A stretch of DNA of 64,000 nt from Ktedonobacteria bacterium brp13 (lineage in GTDB: Bacteria; Chloroflexota; Ktedonobacteria; Ktedonobacterales; Ktedonobacteraceae), in assembly GCA_015099395.1 (NCBI GenBank), contig AP024096.1, positions 8,225,485 to 8,289,484 on the forward strand. Reading direction: 5' to 3'. The position numbers and the translations under genes are program-made. The notes beneath the pieces were generated by a model that saw only the letters and a list, made by a program, of their open reading frames with translations, was not told the DNA's origin and searched no databases. Shown here piece after piece: positions 35,413 through 45,408 of this stretch (position 1 is the stretch's first letter; every line of letters begins with the position of its first letter).

Positions 35413-36792
35413 CTATTGATACAGTTTACTTTTGACGTAGGGAGGAATGATGCTAAAATCATCATTTTGTGGAATGACGATTGATTGTCCATCGCTGCTT
35501 GTCGAGAATGCCATGACATTAGCTGTTGAGAGGCCGATCCTGGCTGTGTGCGGATCGTTCAGGTTCATCTTTGTGGAGAAGAGACCCAGGTCTGCCAATG
35601 ACATATTTGTATAGATGGCTTTCTGAAGCGCGTCCATTGCACTGTAGAGATACGGCCAGGATGAGATGCTCTTGATCTTTGCGAGCGCGGCTTTCACGAT
35701 GATCTGCTGACGGATCGAACGTGCAAAGTCTGTGCCTTCCGCCATATCGCCACCGGTGACCTCACGGGCGCGGGCGTATTCAATAGCCGTCTCCCCATCC
35801 ATATGTTGCTGTCCTTTTGTAAAGGAGATCGTTTTCCAGGCTGCATTGATGCTGGGGTCGTCATTGGCTGGATAGTTGGCTGTAAACGAGTTTTGGACGT
35901 AGATATCAACGCCGCCAATCGAGTTGATGAGGTCGCGGAAGCCTGTAAAGTTAATCGTCATCCAGTTTTTGACATCGAGGCCAGTGACTACGGAGATCTT
36001 TTGAGCCATGGCATCCCCACCCTGTACCGGATTCTGGTTGTTGTTCGAGGCGTCTGGATAGATCGCATTGATCTTTGAATAATTTGATGAGCCCGGAGGG
36101 TTTGTGACCCAGAGGTCACGTGGGACTGAGACCAGGCTGGTGTGCTGTGTCGATGGGATCATACTGATCACCATGATCGAGTCGGTAAGGTAAGCTCCAT
36201 CATGTCCGCTACCACCGTAACCAAGGACGAGCAGGTTGGTGCGGTTGCTGGTGGTCATGTAACCGGTCTGCGTACTGAGTGGAGGTTGGGTGGAGATTGC
36301 CGTACCAAAGCCCAGGACGCGTGAGATGGTATTGAACGCGAAGATGACCACCACGACAACGATGACGATCGTTGCCAGGCAACCGATCTGACGCCTCTGC
36401 TTTCTGGTAGTGCGCCTCTTTGGTTTGCTGCTAAAAGTGCCAACTTGCTTATAGGGCGCTTGAGGACCCTGTGGTCCTGGACCCTGGGGGACGTGAGGTC
36501 CCTGTGGCTGATGCCCCGGCGGTGTATATGCCTGGTTGTTGACCCGACCCTGATAATTAGGCGGGGTCTGTGGCTGGTATGGCTGATGAGGTGGTTGTTG
36601 TGGGCGTGGTGGCTGCTGCGGCGCATGGGGTGCCTGTGGATGGCCGGGATTGCCCTGATATGTGGGCTGCTGTTGCGCACCATTGCGTCCCAGAACAAGT
36701 TTTCCTTGTGATGCTGGTTGCGGTGGATAAGGCGGCATGCCTTGCCCTGCATCGCCTGCGTCCGGTGTATAAAAATTGAACTTGTTCGACAT
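35413..36792 (-). CDS. LytR-CpsA-Psr (LCP) family protein
   Basis: A 459-residue protein. The cytoplasmic N-terminus of about 125 residues is very rich in Pro, Gln and Gly, followed by a basic stretch (RRTTRKQRRQ), one TM helix (about 143-163) and an extracytoplasmic LCP domain (about 195-420). LCP motifs include NLLVLGYGG, LTDSIMVISM, SVPRDLWV, KINAIYP and MDGETAIEYARAREV, containing the Arg and Asp residues that bind polyprenyl pyrophosphate. LCP enzymes attach wall glycopolymers to peptidoglycan, which supports a Gram-positive-like envelope. The start is ATG 36792 after AAGGAT. Confidence 0.93.
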   Translation of the reverse strand: MSNKFNFYTPDAGDAGQGMPPYPPQPASQGKLVLGRNGAQQQPTYQGNPGHPQAPHAPQQPPRPQQPPHQPYQPQTPPNYQGRVNNQAYTPPGHQPQGPHVPQGPGPQGPQAPYKQVGTFSSKPKRRTTRKQRRQIGCLATIVIVVVVVIFAFNTISRVLGFGTAISTQPPLSTQTGYMTTSNRTNLLVLGYGGSGHDGAYLTDSIMVISMIPSTQHTSLVSVPRDLWVTNPPGSSNYSKINAIYPDASNNNQNPVQGGDAMAQKISVVTGLDVKNWMTINFTGFRDLINSIGGVDIYVQNSFTANYPANDDPSINAAWKTISFTKGQQHMDGETAIEYARAREVTGGDMAEGTDFARSIRQQIIVKAALAKIKSISSWPYLYSAMDALQKAIYTNMSLADLGLFSTKMNLNDPHTARIGLSTANVMAFSTSSDGQSIVIPQNDDFSIIPPYVKSKLYQ

Positions 36793-36973
36793 TCTGTATC
36801 CTTTTCTTACCTGGATAAAATGATATTATTGCTGTCAGGATTGAATAATATATGAGGGGACACAAATGTCTGGTCTGATCCCTCTTTAGTAATAAAACAA
36901 TGATTCCTGTTCTTACATATTGACGAACGAAGAAAGGATAAGTTTCATATTGTTTTATTGTGCTGGACAGGTG

Positions 36974-37000
36974 TGTACCATCTGTACCATCTGTACTATC
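36974..37000. repeat. Short tandem repeat, TGTACCATC x3
   Basis: Three copies of a nine-base unit (last copy with one change), in the gap between the XdhC-like gene and the LCP gene, about 180-210 bases upstream of the LCP start. Possible regulator site or simple slippage repeat. Confidence 0.6.
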
Positions 37001-37034
37001 GGATACCCATTTTGAGTTCTTCATACATAGAATT

Positions 37035-37784
37035 TTATTGTTTCTGGTGGCGAACCGCAACAATTTCAGCCATTATTGCCAACGCAATCTCTTCAGGTGA
37101 TGTGGCACCGATATTGAGTCCGATGGGGCCATGAATGCGTTGGAGTTGGTGTGCAGGGGTACCTTGCTCGCGCAGGCGTTCTGCGCGCTCTTCAGCGGTT
37201 TGTCGACTACCGATTGCTCCGATATAGCCCATATGTCGCGAGAGGGCGATCTTCAGGGTCGGTTCATCAAATTTGGGATCGTGGGTGAGTACCACAATTG
37301 CTGTAGAGGGGTAGAGTGGTCGCTGACTCAAGATCTCATCAGGCCAGGCGACAATCAGTTCATCTGCATGGGGGAAGCGCTCGCGTGTAGCGAAGGTGGC
37401 ACGTGCATCGATGACGGTAACTCGGTAGTGCAGGGCTTTGGCAAAGGTGGTAAGGGAGATCGCGATATGCCCGGCTCCTACAATAATCAATTCAGGTGGA
37501 GGCGGGAAACCTTCGATAAAGACTTCATAGTGTATGGATTGTTCAGCTGATTGTTGCGATACGGTATAGGTGTGTACAGAAGCACGGGTATTCCAGAGAG
37601 CGGCAATGGCATCTGGAATAAGGGCTGTCTCCAGTTCTGCGTTTCCTAACTGACCAACAGTAGTACCATCAGGATAGATAAGCAGTCGAGATCCTATATG
37701 GTCTGGTCCCTGGACTATCGTTGCAGTGGCAAGGCCCTGTTCCTGTTCCAGGTGGGCTTTAAGTTGCTTGAAGAGTTCGCCCAT
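37035..37784 (-). CDS. XdhC/CoxF-type molybdenum hydroxylase maturation protein
   Basis: A 249-residue protein of the XdhC/CoxI family. The N-terminal part is a shortened XdhC domain; the C-terminal part is a Rossmann fold (LIIVGAGHIAISLTTFA at about 97) ending with the family signature IGAIGSRQTAEERAERL and IHGPIGLNIGATSPEEIA. XdhC binds molybdenum cofactor, protects it and promotes sulfuration before insertion. It is the last gene of the cox-like cluster, 30 bases after the companion gene. The start follows AAAGGAG. Confidence 0.92.
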   Translation of the reverse strand: MGELFKQLKAHLEQEQGLATATIVQGPDHIGSRLLIYPDGTTVGQLGNAELETALIPDAIAALWNTRASVHTYTVSQQSAEQSIHYEVFIEGFPPPPELIIVGAGHIAISLTTFAKALHYRVTVIDARATFATRERFPHADELIVAWPDEILSQRPLYPSTAIVVLTHDPKFDEPTLKIALSRHMGYIGAIGSRQTAEERAERLREQGTPAHQLQRIHGPIGLNIGATSPEEIALAIMAEIVAVRHQKQ

Positions 37785-37814
37785 GCTATAGCTCCTTTAA
37801 CTTTCTTCAGCCCA

Positions 37815-38132
37815 TTACCAATCCAGGCGTTCAACAAAGACGCGAATGGTACCACCACAGGCGAGGCCAATCTTCTCAATATTATCTGCTTCACTGATCC
37901 CGAACTCTAGCAATTGGGGTTGTCCCGTTTTAATGACCTGGCGTGCAGAGGTGATGACCGCTGGCTCTACACAGCCACCGCTGACCGAGCCAGTGACCTC
38001 CCCTTTCTCGCTGACCGCCAGCTTTGCACCCGGCTGCCGGGGAGCCGAACCCTGCATGCTAATGACCGTCGCTATCGCAACTTGCTCGCCGCGTTGTTGC
38101 CATCTCTCTATATCAGGTAAAATATCGCGCAT
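37815..38132 (-). CDS. XdhC/CoxI N-terminal domain protein
   Basis: About 105 residues: only the XdhC_CoxI domain, with the conserved GSAPRQPGAKLAV and GSVSGGCVEPAV motifs and Cys in IGLACGGTIRVFVE. It acts with the downstream XdhC/CoxF-type protein in molybdenum cofactor delivery. The first ATG (38141) touches the ribosome site, so the ATG at 38132, nine bases after GAGAGG, is used. Confidence 0.9.
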   Translation of the reverse strand: MRDILPDIERWQQRGEQVAIATVISMQGSAPRQPGAKLAVSEKGEVTGSVSGGCVEPAVITSARQVIKTGQPQLLEFGISEADNIEKIGLACGGTIRVFVERLDW

Positions 38133-38240
38133 CTGTGTCATCCTCTCGCAGCTTCATAAGCATTTTTCTTTACTAATTACGTTAACTATTTCGTTACCAG
38201 TCGTATTCCAGGACTAACAGTTGTTACGATTGCTACGATG

Positions 38241-39608
38241 CTAATATGTATAGCGGGACTTACTCCAGCGTGCGACCTTTTGTTGATGGATGATCGAGTT
38301 CCGCTCTGGTCGGCTATCATCGATACTCGCCAGCATATTCCCCAGGTCAATCAGGCTATCCAGGTTGTTGGACGGTAAGAAATCATCAATAAATGGGAGG
38401 GCTGTCTTCATGCCTATCGTTAAGGGCCGGTAGTCAGGAGAGCCTAGTAGTGGATTGAGCCAGATCAAGCGGTGACTGCTATGTTGCAGGCGGTCCATCT
38501 CGATTTTGAGCACATCTGCTTCACCACGATCCCAGCCATCACTGATGATCAGGACGACCGCACCATGGCCAAGGACGCGCCGTGCCCAATGATAATTAAA
38601 GGCGTGTAGCGCATCACCGATGCGTGTTCCTCCCGACCAGTCCTGTACAGACTTTGAGACATCACGTACCGCGTCATCAACGTCGCGTTTCATCAATTGA
38701 CGGGTGATACGTGTCAGGCGCGTGCCAAAGACGAAGGCTTCAACATTGAGCAGACCATTGGATATCGTATGGATAAAGTGTAGGAGCAGGCGTGAGTAGA
38801 GGCTCATAGAGCCGCTGATATCGCAGATGATCACCAGGGGACGTGGTTTACGTTTCGTCTTGCGCCACGTCAACTCGAGCATCTCTGCACCATACTTCAG
38901 ATTGCGGCGGACCATGCGGCGCATATCGGGATAGTTCCCCTTGCGTGCCGGTGCTTTGCGGCGTGTCATCCGTGTACCCAGGTGCCAGCGCATAGCAGCC
39001 ATCATCTGCTTGGCTTCCTGTACCTCATCCCAGGTATAGTTCTCAAAATCCTTCTTACGAAACTGCTCTAATGCGCTATAGATGCTGCCTACCGGATCAC
39101 CGAGATCGTTATCAATGCGCTCATCAATGTCCTCTGGTCCACGTTTGCGCTCGGTTGAGCGCATCTCATTGTGTAACTCTTTATACGCCTCGCTGGCGTT
39201 TAAGTGTTCGGCTAGCCGTTTCCGCTCAGAGGGTGGCAGACGCATCTTGCGTTCGTTGCGTTTAATGCCCTGATTATGTTCTTTTGTCTTCTGTTCTAGA
39301 TGCGTACGCATAAACCAGAAATAGTTAAACATCTGATCAAATATCGGCTCCTGCTCATGGTGGGTCACAAGGCTACACTTGAGCGTCGTATAAAAATCTT
39401 CTTTATTGCGAATATCTATGCTATCGAGCGTCTCAGCCAGATCGATAATCTGGTGTGGGCCGACCGTAATACCCGATTCCCAGAGCAGGCGACCGAATTC
39501 TGTGAGACGATAAAGTAGACGTTTGCCACGTTCGTTCTCTGGCTGTTGGAGAAACGCATCAAATGTATTCAGCGCATCTGCTCCGTCTGATGATGGTTGT
39601 GTCCCCAT
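38241..39608 (-). CDS. VWA domain protein, CoxE-like
   Basis: A 455-residue protein with a helical, charged N-terminal half and a C-terminal VWA domain (about 255-440). MIDAS residues: CDISGSMSLYS, WSGGTRIGDAL and IISDGWDRGE. CoxE-type proteins pair with a MoxR/CoxD ATPase and help assemble the copper/molybdenum or sulfurated molybdenum site of carbon monoxide dehydrogenase-type enzymes. The gene starts three bases after the stop of the MoxR gene, supporting the pairing. Confidence 0.92.
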   Translation of the reverse strand: MGTQPSSDGADALNTFDAFLQQPENERGKRLLYRLTEFGRLLWESGITVGPHQIIDLAETLDSIDIRNKEDFYTTLKCSLVTHHEQEPIFDQMFNYFWFMRTHLEQKTKEHNQGIKRNERKMRLPPSERKRLAEHLNASEAYKELHNEMRSTERKRGPEDIDERIDNDLGDPVGSIYSALEQFRKKDFENYTWDEVQEAKQMMAAMRWHLGTRMTRRKAPARKGNYPDMRRMVRRNLKYGAEMLELTWRKTKRKPRPLVIICDISGSMSLYSRLLLHFIHTISNGLLNVEAFVFGTRLTRITRQLMKRDVDDAVRDVSKSVQDWSGGTRIGDALHAFNYHWARRVLGHGAVVLIISDGWDRGEADVLKIEMDRLQHSSHRLIWLNPLLGSPDYRPLTIGMKTALPFIDDFLPSNNLDSLIDLGNMLASIDDSRPERNSIIHQQKVARWSKSRYTY

Positions 39609-39611
39609 AGC

Positions 39612-40535
39612 TTATAGTACTCCGCGGAGCTTCTGGAGTACCTTGCCGATATCCAGGTTGCCTACCCTCAAGATGTCGTCCTGATATTTCAAGAGCGCAC
39701 CCATCGTCTCACGAACCGGTCCCTCGGTTAATTCGCTCTGGTCAAGGGCGAGCAACGAACTCAACCAGTCCAATGTCTCTGCAATGCCAGGCGCTTTGTA
39801 GAGCTCCATTGAACGTATCTCATGGACGAACTGAGTAACCTGGTGAGCCAGGCGTTCGGGTGCCTCTGGTATACGTGCTTGAACGATCTGGAACTCTTTC
39901 TCCAGCGTTGGGAAGTCGATCCAATAATAGAGGCAGCGTCGTCGTAGTGCGTCGTGGATCTCGCGGGTGCGATTCGAGGTAATAATAACGACAGGTGGCT
40001 CTTTTGCCTTGATTGTACCGATCTCTGGAATCGTAATCTGGAAGTCGGAGAGCAGTTCGAGCAGATAGGCTTCAAACTCTTCATCGCTACGGTCAAGCTC
40101 ATCAATGAGTAGGACGGGCGGGATCTGATTAGCGGGATCGATTGCCTGTAACAGTGGACGTTGCATGAGGAACTCGGGGCCAAAGATCTCTTTTATCTCC
40201 TGCTCGGGGAGGTTATTGGCATTTCCCAGCGTCTCTAACATGCGGATATGTAGCATCTGTCGTGTGTAGTTCCACTCATAGACAGCAGTGCTGATATCGA
40301 TGCCCTCATAGCATTGTAGCCGAATCAAGCGTGTCTGGAGGAGTTCGGCCAGCACCTTGGCGACCTCCGTCTTGCCCACGCCGGGTTCCCCCTCCAGTAG
40401 TAGTGGCTTACGTCGCTTCAAGGCAAGAAAGATAGCCGTCGCAAGACTGCGATTGGTGATATAGTGCTGATCGAGCATCGCACTCTGTATATCCTCGATC
40501 GTGGTGAGGTTATTGCTTGGATTCTCTTGTGTCAA
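39612..40535 (-). CDS. MoxR-family AAA+ ATPase, CoxD-like
   Basis: A 307-residue AAA+ protein: Walker A GEPGVGKTEVAKVL (about 47), Walker B VLLIDELDRSDEEFEAYLLELL, sensor 1 VVIITSNRTREIHDALRRRC, and a C-terminal lid. CoxD-like MoxR ATPases act as chaperones with a VWA partner to mature the active site of molybdenum hydroxylases. The start is a TTG at 40535, six bases after GTGGAGG. The VWA gene follows after three bases. Confidence 0.94.
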   Translation of the reverse strand: MTQENPSNNLTTIEDIQSAMLDQHYITNRSLATAIFLALKRRKPLLLEGEPGVGKTEVAKVLAELLQTRLIRLQCYEGIDISTAVYEWNYTRQMLHIRMLETLGNANNLPEQEIKEIFGPEFLMQRPLLQAIDPANQIPPVLLIDELDRSDEEFEAYLLELLSDFQITIPEIGTIKAKEPPVVIITSNRTREIHDALRRRCLYYWIDFPTLEKEFQIVQARIPEAPERLAHQVTQFVHEIRSMELYKAPGIAETLDWLSSLLALDQSELTEGPVRETMGALLKYQDDILRVGNLDIGKVLQKLRGVL

Positions 40536-40593
40536 CGTAAGCCTCCACTCGTGGGTGCATACCCTTATAAAGTAACGCTAGCAGCTATTAAGA

Positions 40594-41697
40594 TTATACA
40601 AGCACTTTGCCATTTTTGAGGAATAGGGTGTTGTCGATCCAGACTTCGCCATTGGTACGTAGATCACAGATCATATCCCAATGTAATGCGGAATGATTGA
40701 CGCCGCCGGTCTCTGGATAACTGGCACCCAGCGCCATATGGATCGTACCGCCCATCTTCTCATCAAACAGGATCTGTTTGGTCGCATTGGTAACACCCGC
40801 GTTATTGCCAAAGGCGAACTCACCCAGGAAGCGTGCACCCTCATCGAGATCAAGCATCTGGTGTAGATAGTCCTCACCTTGGCGTGCACTGGCCTCAACG
40901 ACTTTGCCATCGCGGAAGACGAGACGTACGCCTTCAACGGCATGGCCGTCGTAACTGGCAGGGATCGCAAACTCAACGACACCGTTAGCGCTATTCTCGA
41001 CTGGTCCCGTAAAGAACTCGCCGCTCGGAAAATTGCGTTTGCCATCGCTATTAATGAAGATACGGTCCTCAATCGAGAGCGTGAGATCGGTGCCTACGCC
41101 CTGGACGTGCACTTTTTTGCGACCCTTCAGCCAATCAACATAATGCTGCTGCCGAGCACCCAATTCTTTCCAGCTTGCGATCGGATCTTCGTCGTTCAGG
41201 AAGCACACGTTGTAGACGAACTCCTCAAACTCACGCAGGGACATATTTGCCTCTTGCGCATAGCCAGTGGTAGGGTAGAGTGTACCACACCAACGGAACT
41301 CGCCAGCTTGCTCACGTTGACGGGTGATCGTCGCAGTCTTATGGGCAGCTTGACGACGCAAGGCACCACGTGCAGGATTGATATTGGAGAGCGCTTTGGG
41401 ATTGCTACTTGATTGAATGCTCAGACGCGCCGTCGCCTGTTGCGCCAGTGTCATAGCGACTGGAGAGATAGATTGCAATAGCTCATCGCTACCTTCACGT
41501 AGCAAAATCTCATCCAATCCTTCTAGTTGAATGACAGGTACAGGCTGTGCACCGACACGCACCGCCTCGCGATAGACCGCCTCGATCAACGGGGTTGCCA
41601 GGGGAGTTGCGTAGATAGCAAGGATATCACCCTTTTTCAGATAGAGACAATAGTGGACCAGTGTGTGGGCCCAACGTTCGATACGAATGTCTGTCAT
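40594..41697 (-). CDS. M29-type (thermophilic-type) aminopeptidase
   Basis: A 367-residue metalloaminopeptidase of family M29 (aminopeptidase T/PepS-like). Metal ligands occur in the expected segments: Glu in FPSGEFFTGPVE (about 245), Glu in LGEFAFGNN (about 310), His in GTIHMALGASYPETGG (about 330), and NHSALHWDMICDLR near the C-terminus. It removes N-terminal amino acids from peptides. It lies between the FAD subunit and the MoxR gene of the cox-like cluster on the same strand, an unusual position; it may be co-transcribed by chance or aid nitrogen salvage. Confidence 0.93.
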   Translation of the reverse strand: MTDIRIERWAHTLVHYCLYLKKGDILAIYATPLATPLIEAVYREAVRVGAQPVPVIQLEGLDEILLREGSDELLQSISPVAMTLAQQATARLSIQSSSNPKALSNINPARGALRRQAAHKTATITRQREQAGEFRWCGTLYPTTGYAQEANMSLREFEEFVYNVCFLNDEDPIASWKELGARQQHYVDWLKGRKKVHVQGVGTDLTLSIEDRIFINSDGKRNFPSGEFFTGPVENSANGVVEFAIPASYDGHAVEGVRLVFRDGKVVEASARQGEDYLHQMLDLDEGARFLGEFAFGNNAGVTNATKQILFDEKMGGTIHMALGASYPETGGVNHSALHWDMICDLRTNGEVWIDNTLFLKNGKVLV

Positions 41698-41950
41698 AAT
41701 CGCTCTTTCTTTCTATATTTTGAGGAGTTATGTAGCTATTATACAACGCGGCACTCCTCATGAAATAGCGAAAGCGAGGACATGCGAAAAATAGTGAAAA
41801 CGAGGGCAAACTACCATTGCATGGATGCATACACGACTTTGACAGATATGCTTGCCTTTACTTGACGTCTTGTCTCCTGACAAGAGCGGCTTGATTGTGC
41901 GTGCATCCAATACAATGAAGTTTGCTTGATGATCGTGGTTTTAGATGGTC
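41698..41950. other. Gap between aminopeptidase and FAD-subunit genes
   Basis: About 250 bases without a gene, the largest break in the cox-like cluster. A separate promoter for the aminopeptidase and downstream genes may lie here; none is clear. Confidence 0.3.
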
Positions 41951-42814
41951 TTAGACGCGTTTGAGTGCCTTGCTGATCGTTCGGCGCGCAATGACTGCAC
42001 ATATCTGGCGTCGATACTCGTCCGAGCCATGAATATCTGAGATCATCTCTAGTCCATTGCTTGCATGGCTGGCTGCATCTGCAAGCGTCTGCTCATCAAT
42101 GTGCTTACCGATGAGTGCCTGCTCAACTGTTGTTGCGCGTGTCGTGCGCACAGATGCGCCGGTTATGACGATGCTGGCTGCCGTGCAGGTGTCATTCTTT
42201 ACGCTGATGACTGCGGCACAACCAGCGACGGCGTAGTGAGATGCCTTATTGGCTATCTTCTCATAGGCCGAGCCAGTATGTGCGGATGGTTGCGGCAAGA
42301 GGATCTCAACGACTAACTCATCGGGCGTGAGTGCTGTCGTAAAGGTATCCACAAAGAAATCATCGGCAGCTATCGTACGTTTGCCTTTAGGACCCTGCAC
42401 AATTATCTCGGCCTTGAGTGCCAGCACGATACCGGGCATATCGGCGGCAGGATCATTATGTACGATACTGCCGCCTATTGTCCCTCGATTGCGGACCTGC
42501 TGATCTCCGATGACCGAAGTACCTTCAGGGATAATCGGGAACAACTGCTGGAGCAGTTCTGACCGCTCCAGAGCACTATAGGTAGTAGCCGCACCGATAG
42601 CAATGCCGTTTTTCTGTTTGCGGATATACGAGAGCTCATTGAGCTTGCTGATATCGATAAGATGCCCCGGTTGCGATAGACGCAGTTTCATTGCAGGAAT
42701 AAGGCTGTGTCCACCGGACAGGATCTTCGCTTCATCGCCGTATTGTTGCAGCAGCGCAATCGCTTCATCTACCGAATTGACGGCATGATAATCAAATACT
42801 GCTGGTACAGACAT
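41951..42814 (-). CDS. Molybdenum hydroxylase FAD-binding subunit (CoxM/XdhB-like)
   Basis: A 287-residue FAD subunit of the xanthine dehydrogenase / CO dehydrogenase family. FAD-binding motifs: AGGHSLIPAMKLR (about 35) and RNRGTIGGSIVHNDPAADMP (about 108-127). It passes electrons from the iron-sulfur subunit to the final acceptor. The ATG follows AGGGAG. The gene is third in the order small-large-medium, downstream of the large subunit by 64 bases. Confidence 0.95.
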   Translation of the reverse strand: MSVPAVFDYHAVNSVDEAIALLQQYGDEAKILSGGHSLIPAMKLRLSQPGHLIDISKLNELSYIRKQKNGIAIGAATTYSALERSELLQQLFPIIPEGTSVIGDQQVRNRGTIGGSIVHNDPAADMPGIVLALKAEIIVQGPKGKRTIAADDFFVDTFTTALTPDELVVEILLPQPSAHTGSAYEKIANKASHYAVAGCAAVISVKNDTCTAASIVITGASVRTTRATTVEQALIGKHIDEQTLADAASHASNGLEMISDIHGSDEYRRQICAVIARRTISKALKRV

Positions 42815-42878
42815 AGTATTGTCTCCCTCTGTTCTACCAGATTCATACTATTACTCGTATGCATAACTTGCGAGTCAG

Positions 42879-45215
42879 TTACTGATTATGAATGATGCGC
42901 CATAACTTTTCTGCTTTAAGCGGCATATCGATATTGTCTTTATCCAGCGCGTCTGCGATGGCTGCTACAACCGCTGGTGTAGAACCTATCGTGCCAGCCT
43001 CTCCGATACCTTTGACACCTAGAGGATTGACTTTTGTTGGCGTCACGGTATGGTCAAGCTCAAAGTGTGGTAAGTCTGGTGCAATGGGCATAGCGTAATC
43101 CATGAAGGTGGTTGTGAGAAGCTGACCATCCTCACTGTAGACTACCTCTTCGCATAACGCCTGTCCAATGCCCTGTACAATACCGCCATGTACCTGACCT
43201 GCCACCAGGAGTGGGTTGAGTTGGCGTCCACAATCATCGACTGCCACATAACGCGTGATTTCCGGTTCACCGGTCTCTGCGTCGACTTCAACGACACAGA
43301 TATGGGTCCCGAACGGGAAGGTATTGGCCTCTGGCTCAAAGAAGACCGTCGTCTCCAATCCAGGTTCGATCCCCGGTGCCAGCGTATTTGATGTGTTGGC
43401 AGTGGCGGCAACCTGTTGGAAAGAGACAGCTTTTTGGGGTGAGCCGGCCACCGAGAACTTACCATCCTCCAGTTCAATGTCTGCAGGACTTGCCTCTAAC
43501 ATGGCTGCTGCGATCGTCTTCATCTTCTCTTTAAGGCGTAGCGAGGCCTGGTAGACCGCTGTTCCTCCTACCGCTGTCGTGCGACTGCCATAGGTACCGC
43601 GACCCTCTGGTGTTGAGCTCGTGTCGCCATGGAGGATCAGGACATTTTCAATGGGGATGCCAAACTCATGGGATATCAGTTGCGCAAACGTTGTCTCCTC
43701 ACCCTGTCCATGTGGCGAGGTCCCGCTGTAGACTATCACTGTACCGCTCTGTTCGATGCGCACACGAGCACTTTCGTACAGACCAAAAGGTGTTGTACCC
43801 TTTGGGCCAATGCCACACATCTCTACGTACGATGATATACCGATACCGAACAGTTTTCCGGCGGCTTTCTTGCTTTTTTGTTCTTCACGCAGCTTGTCAT
43901 AGCCCAGGATATCCATAGCCTTTTCAAGTGCGGCCGCGTAATTGCCGCTATCGTAGAGTGCGCCAGTTGCCATCTTGTGTGGGAATTGTTCTGGCTGCAC
44001 AAAGTTGAGCAGGCGGATTTCTGCGGGATCGCGTTTCAGTTCGCGTGCGACAAAGTCCATTGCACGCTCAACCATAAAGGTCGCTTCAGGGCGTCCTGCA
44101 CCACGATACGCATCGGTAGGTGCTTTGTTGGTAAAGACGGTATCGCAGCTACTGTAAATGTTGGGTATATCGTAGCTGCCGCTCAGCATCGGCAGCGTAA
44201 AGGCGATCGCAATGACATCAGTAAAGAACTGCAAATAGGAACCCAGGTCGGAGATAACCCGAAACTTCAGACCGGTGATTTTTCCATCTCTGGTCGCAGC
44301 CGCTTCAACATAATTGATCTGGTCACGTCCGTGGATAGTCGCCGCAAGGTTCTCGTCGCGATCCTCGATCCATTTTACCGGGCGACCTATCTGCATAGCA
44401 GCAAAGGCTGCAAGCGCCTCTTCCGGGTAGATGTTGAGCTTACAGCCGAAGCCACCACCGACCTCTGGTACCGTCACATGCACCTGATGCTGCTGGAGGT
44501 TCATCTGTTCCGCCAGGTAGTTTCGTAGCAGGTGTGGGATCTGTGAGGAACTCCAGAGATGCAGCATCTGATCAGCTTTGCGATATTCAGCGACGGCACC
44601 CCGGGTCTCCATTGGCGATGGAGCAACGCGCTGGTTGGCGATACGCCCTTTCGCGATGATACCACCCTGTGCAAGGGTATCGGCGAAGACCTTATCGATC
44701 TCTTCTGTCGAGGGATGCATTGAGGTGGCAATATTGGTGCCAAACTCTTCATACAATAAGGGTGCATCTGGCTGCATGGCCTTTTCGATATCTATCGCCG
44801 CTGGCAATGGTTCGTAGTCGACGTCGATTAAATCCAGTGCGTCCCTCGCTATATAGCGATTCTCTGCAACCACTACCGCAACCGGATCACCATAGAAGCG
44901 GACTTTATCTTCTGCCAGTGGACCGCGACGGCCCATGCCTTTTGAGATACGAGGAGGGAGCGGAACGGCAACCGGCACATTGCCGACCTTCCCTTTAAGA
45001 TCCTTTGCGGTGTAGATAGCGACAACGCCGGGGAGTTGGCTGGCGGTTTCTGTATCGATACTGGTAATAGTGGCATGTCCATAGGGGCTACGCAGGACAG
45101 TCATGTGAAGCATGCCAGTCAGTTTAATGTCATCTACATAGGTGGCTTGACCGGTAATGAGACGGGGGTCTTCTCGTCGCTTGATCGGAGAACCAAGCAT
45201 CGCTGCAATGCCCAT
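42879..45215 (-). CDS. Molybdopterin-binding large subunit (CoxL form II / XdhA-like)
   Basis: A 778-residue catalytic subunit. Molybdenum cofactor contacts include GGGFGCKLN and, at the active-site loop, AYRGAGRPE. True form I CO dehydrogenases have AYxCSFR there; AYRGAGR is the form II signature, so CO oxidation is not assured and the substrate may be a purine, aldehyde or aromatic compound. The catalytic Glu is in the C-terminal KGIGEAGTIGS. The start is ATG 45215 after AGGAAGGA, giving MGIAAMLGSPIKRRED, a usual N-terminus; an upstream frame extension is rejected. Confidence 0.94.
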   Translation of the reverse strand: MGIAAMLGSPIKRREDPRLITGQATYVDDIKLTGMLHMTVLRSPYGHATITSIDTETASQLPGVVAIYTAKDLKGKVGNVPVAVPLPPRISKGMGRRGPLAEDKVRFYGDPVAVVVAENRYIARDALDLIDVDYEPLPAAIDIEKAMQPDAPLLYEEFGTNIATSMHPSTEEIDKVFADTLAQGGIIAKGRIANQRVAPSPMETRGAVAEYRKADQMLHLWSSSQIPHLLRNYLAEQMNLQQHQVHVTVPEVGGGFGCKLNIYPEEALAAFAAMQIGRPVKWIEDRDENLAATIHGRDQINYVEAAATRDGKITGLKFRVISDLGSYLQFFTDVIAIAFTLPMLSGSYDIPNIYSSCDTVFTNKAPTDAYRGAGRPEATFMVERAMDFVARELKRDPAEIRLLNFVQPEQFPHKMATGALYDSGNYAAALEKAMDILGYDKLREEQKSKKAAGKLFGIGISSYVEMCGIGPKGTTPFGLYESARVRIEQSGTVIVYSGTSPHGQGEETTFAQLISHEFGIPIENVLILHGDTSSTPEGRGTYGSRTTAVGGTAVYQASLRLKEKMKTIAAAMLEASPADIELEDGKFSVAGSPQKAVSFQQVAATANTSNTLAPGIEPGLETTVFFEPEANTFPFGTHICVVEVDAETGEPEITRYVAVDDCGRQLNPLLVAGQVHGGIVQGIGQALCEEVVYSEDGQLLTTTFMDYAMPIAPDLPHFELDHTVTPTKVNPLGVKGIGEAGTIGSTPAVVAAIADALDKDNIDMPLKAEKLWRIIHNQ

Positions 45216-45408
45216 AGATTTATTATCCTTCCTCAATCGCTGAGAAATGAGACAGTAAGCAATACACAACGTTGGATTATGCTTCCGTGCGGGCAAGTGT
45301 TAGCTCTATAGCTGCTGTTGCTGGTTATAGGTTGTTAGAGCAGGTCGAAGAACTTGCTGATACATATTCGTCTTTGACTGTATAAGCTACTATTTCCCCG
45401 TGTGTTTG

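Noticed and set aside
36974..37000. TGTACCATC repeats as a CRISPR array
   Set aside because: Contiguous nine-base units without spacers and no cas genes.
43878..44528. Plus-strand 216-codon open frame opposite the molybdenum hydroxylase large subunit
   Set aside because: Antisense shadow of a well-supported gene; Cys/His-rich composition arises from the opposite strand.
42879..45215. Calling the large subunit a carbon monoxide dehydrogenase
   Set aside because: The active-site loop is AYRGAGR, the form II pattern; the form I CO-oxidising motif AYxCSFR is absent.
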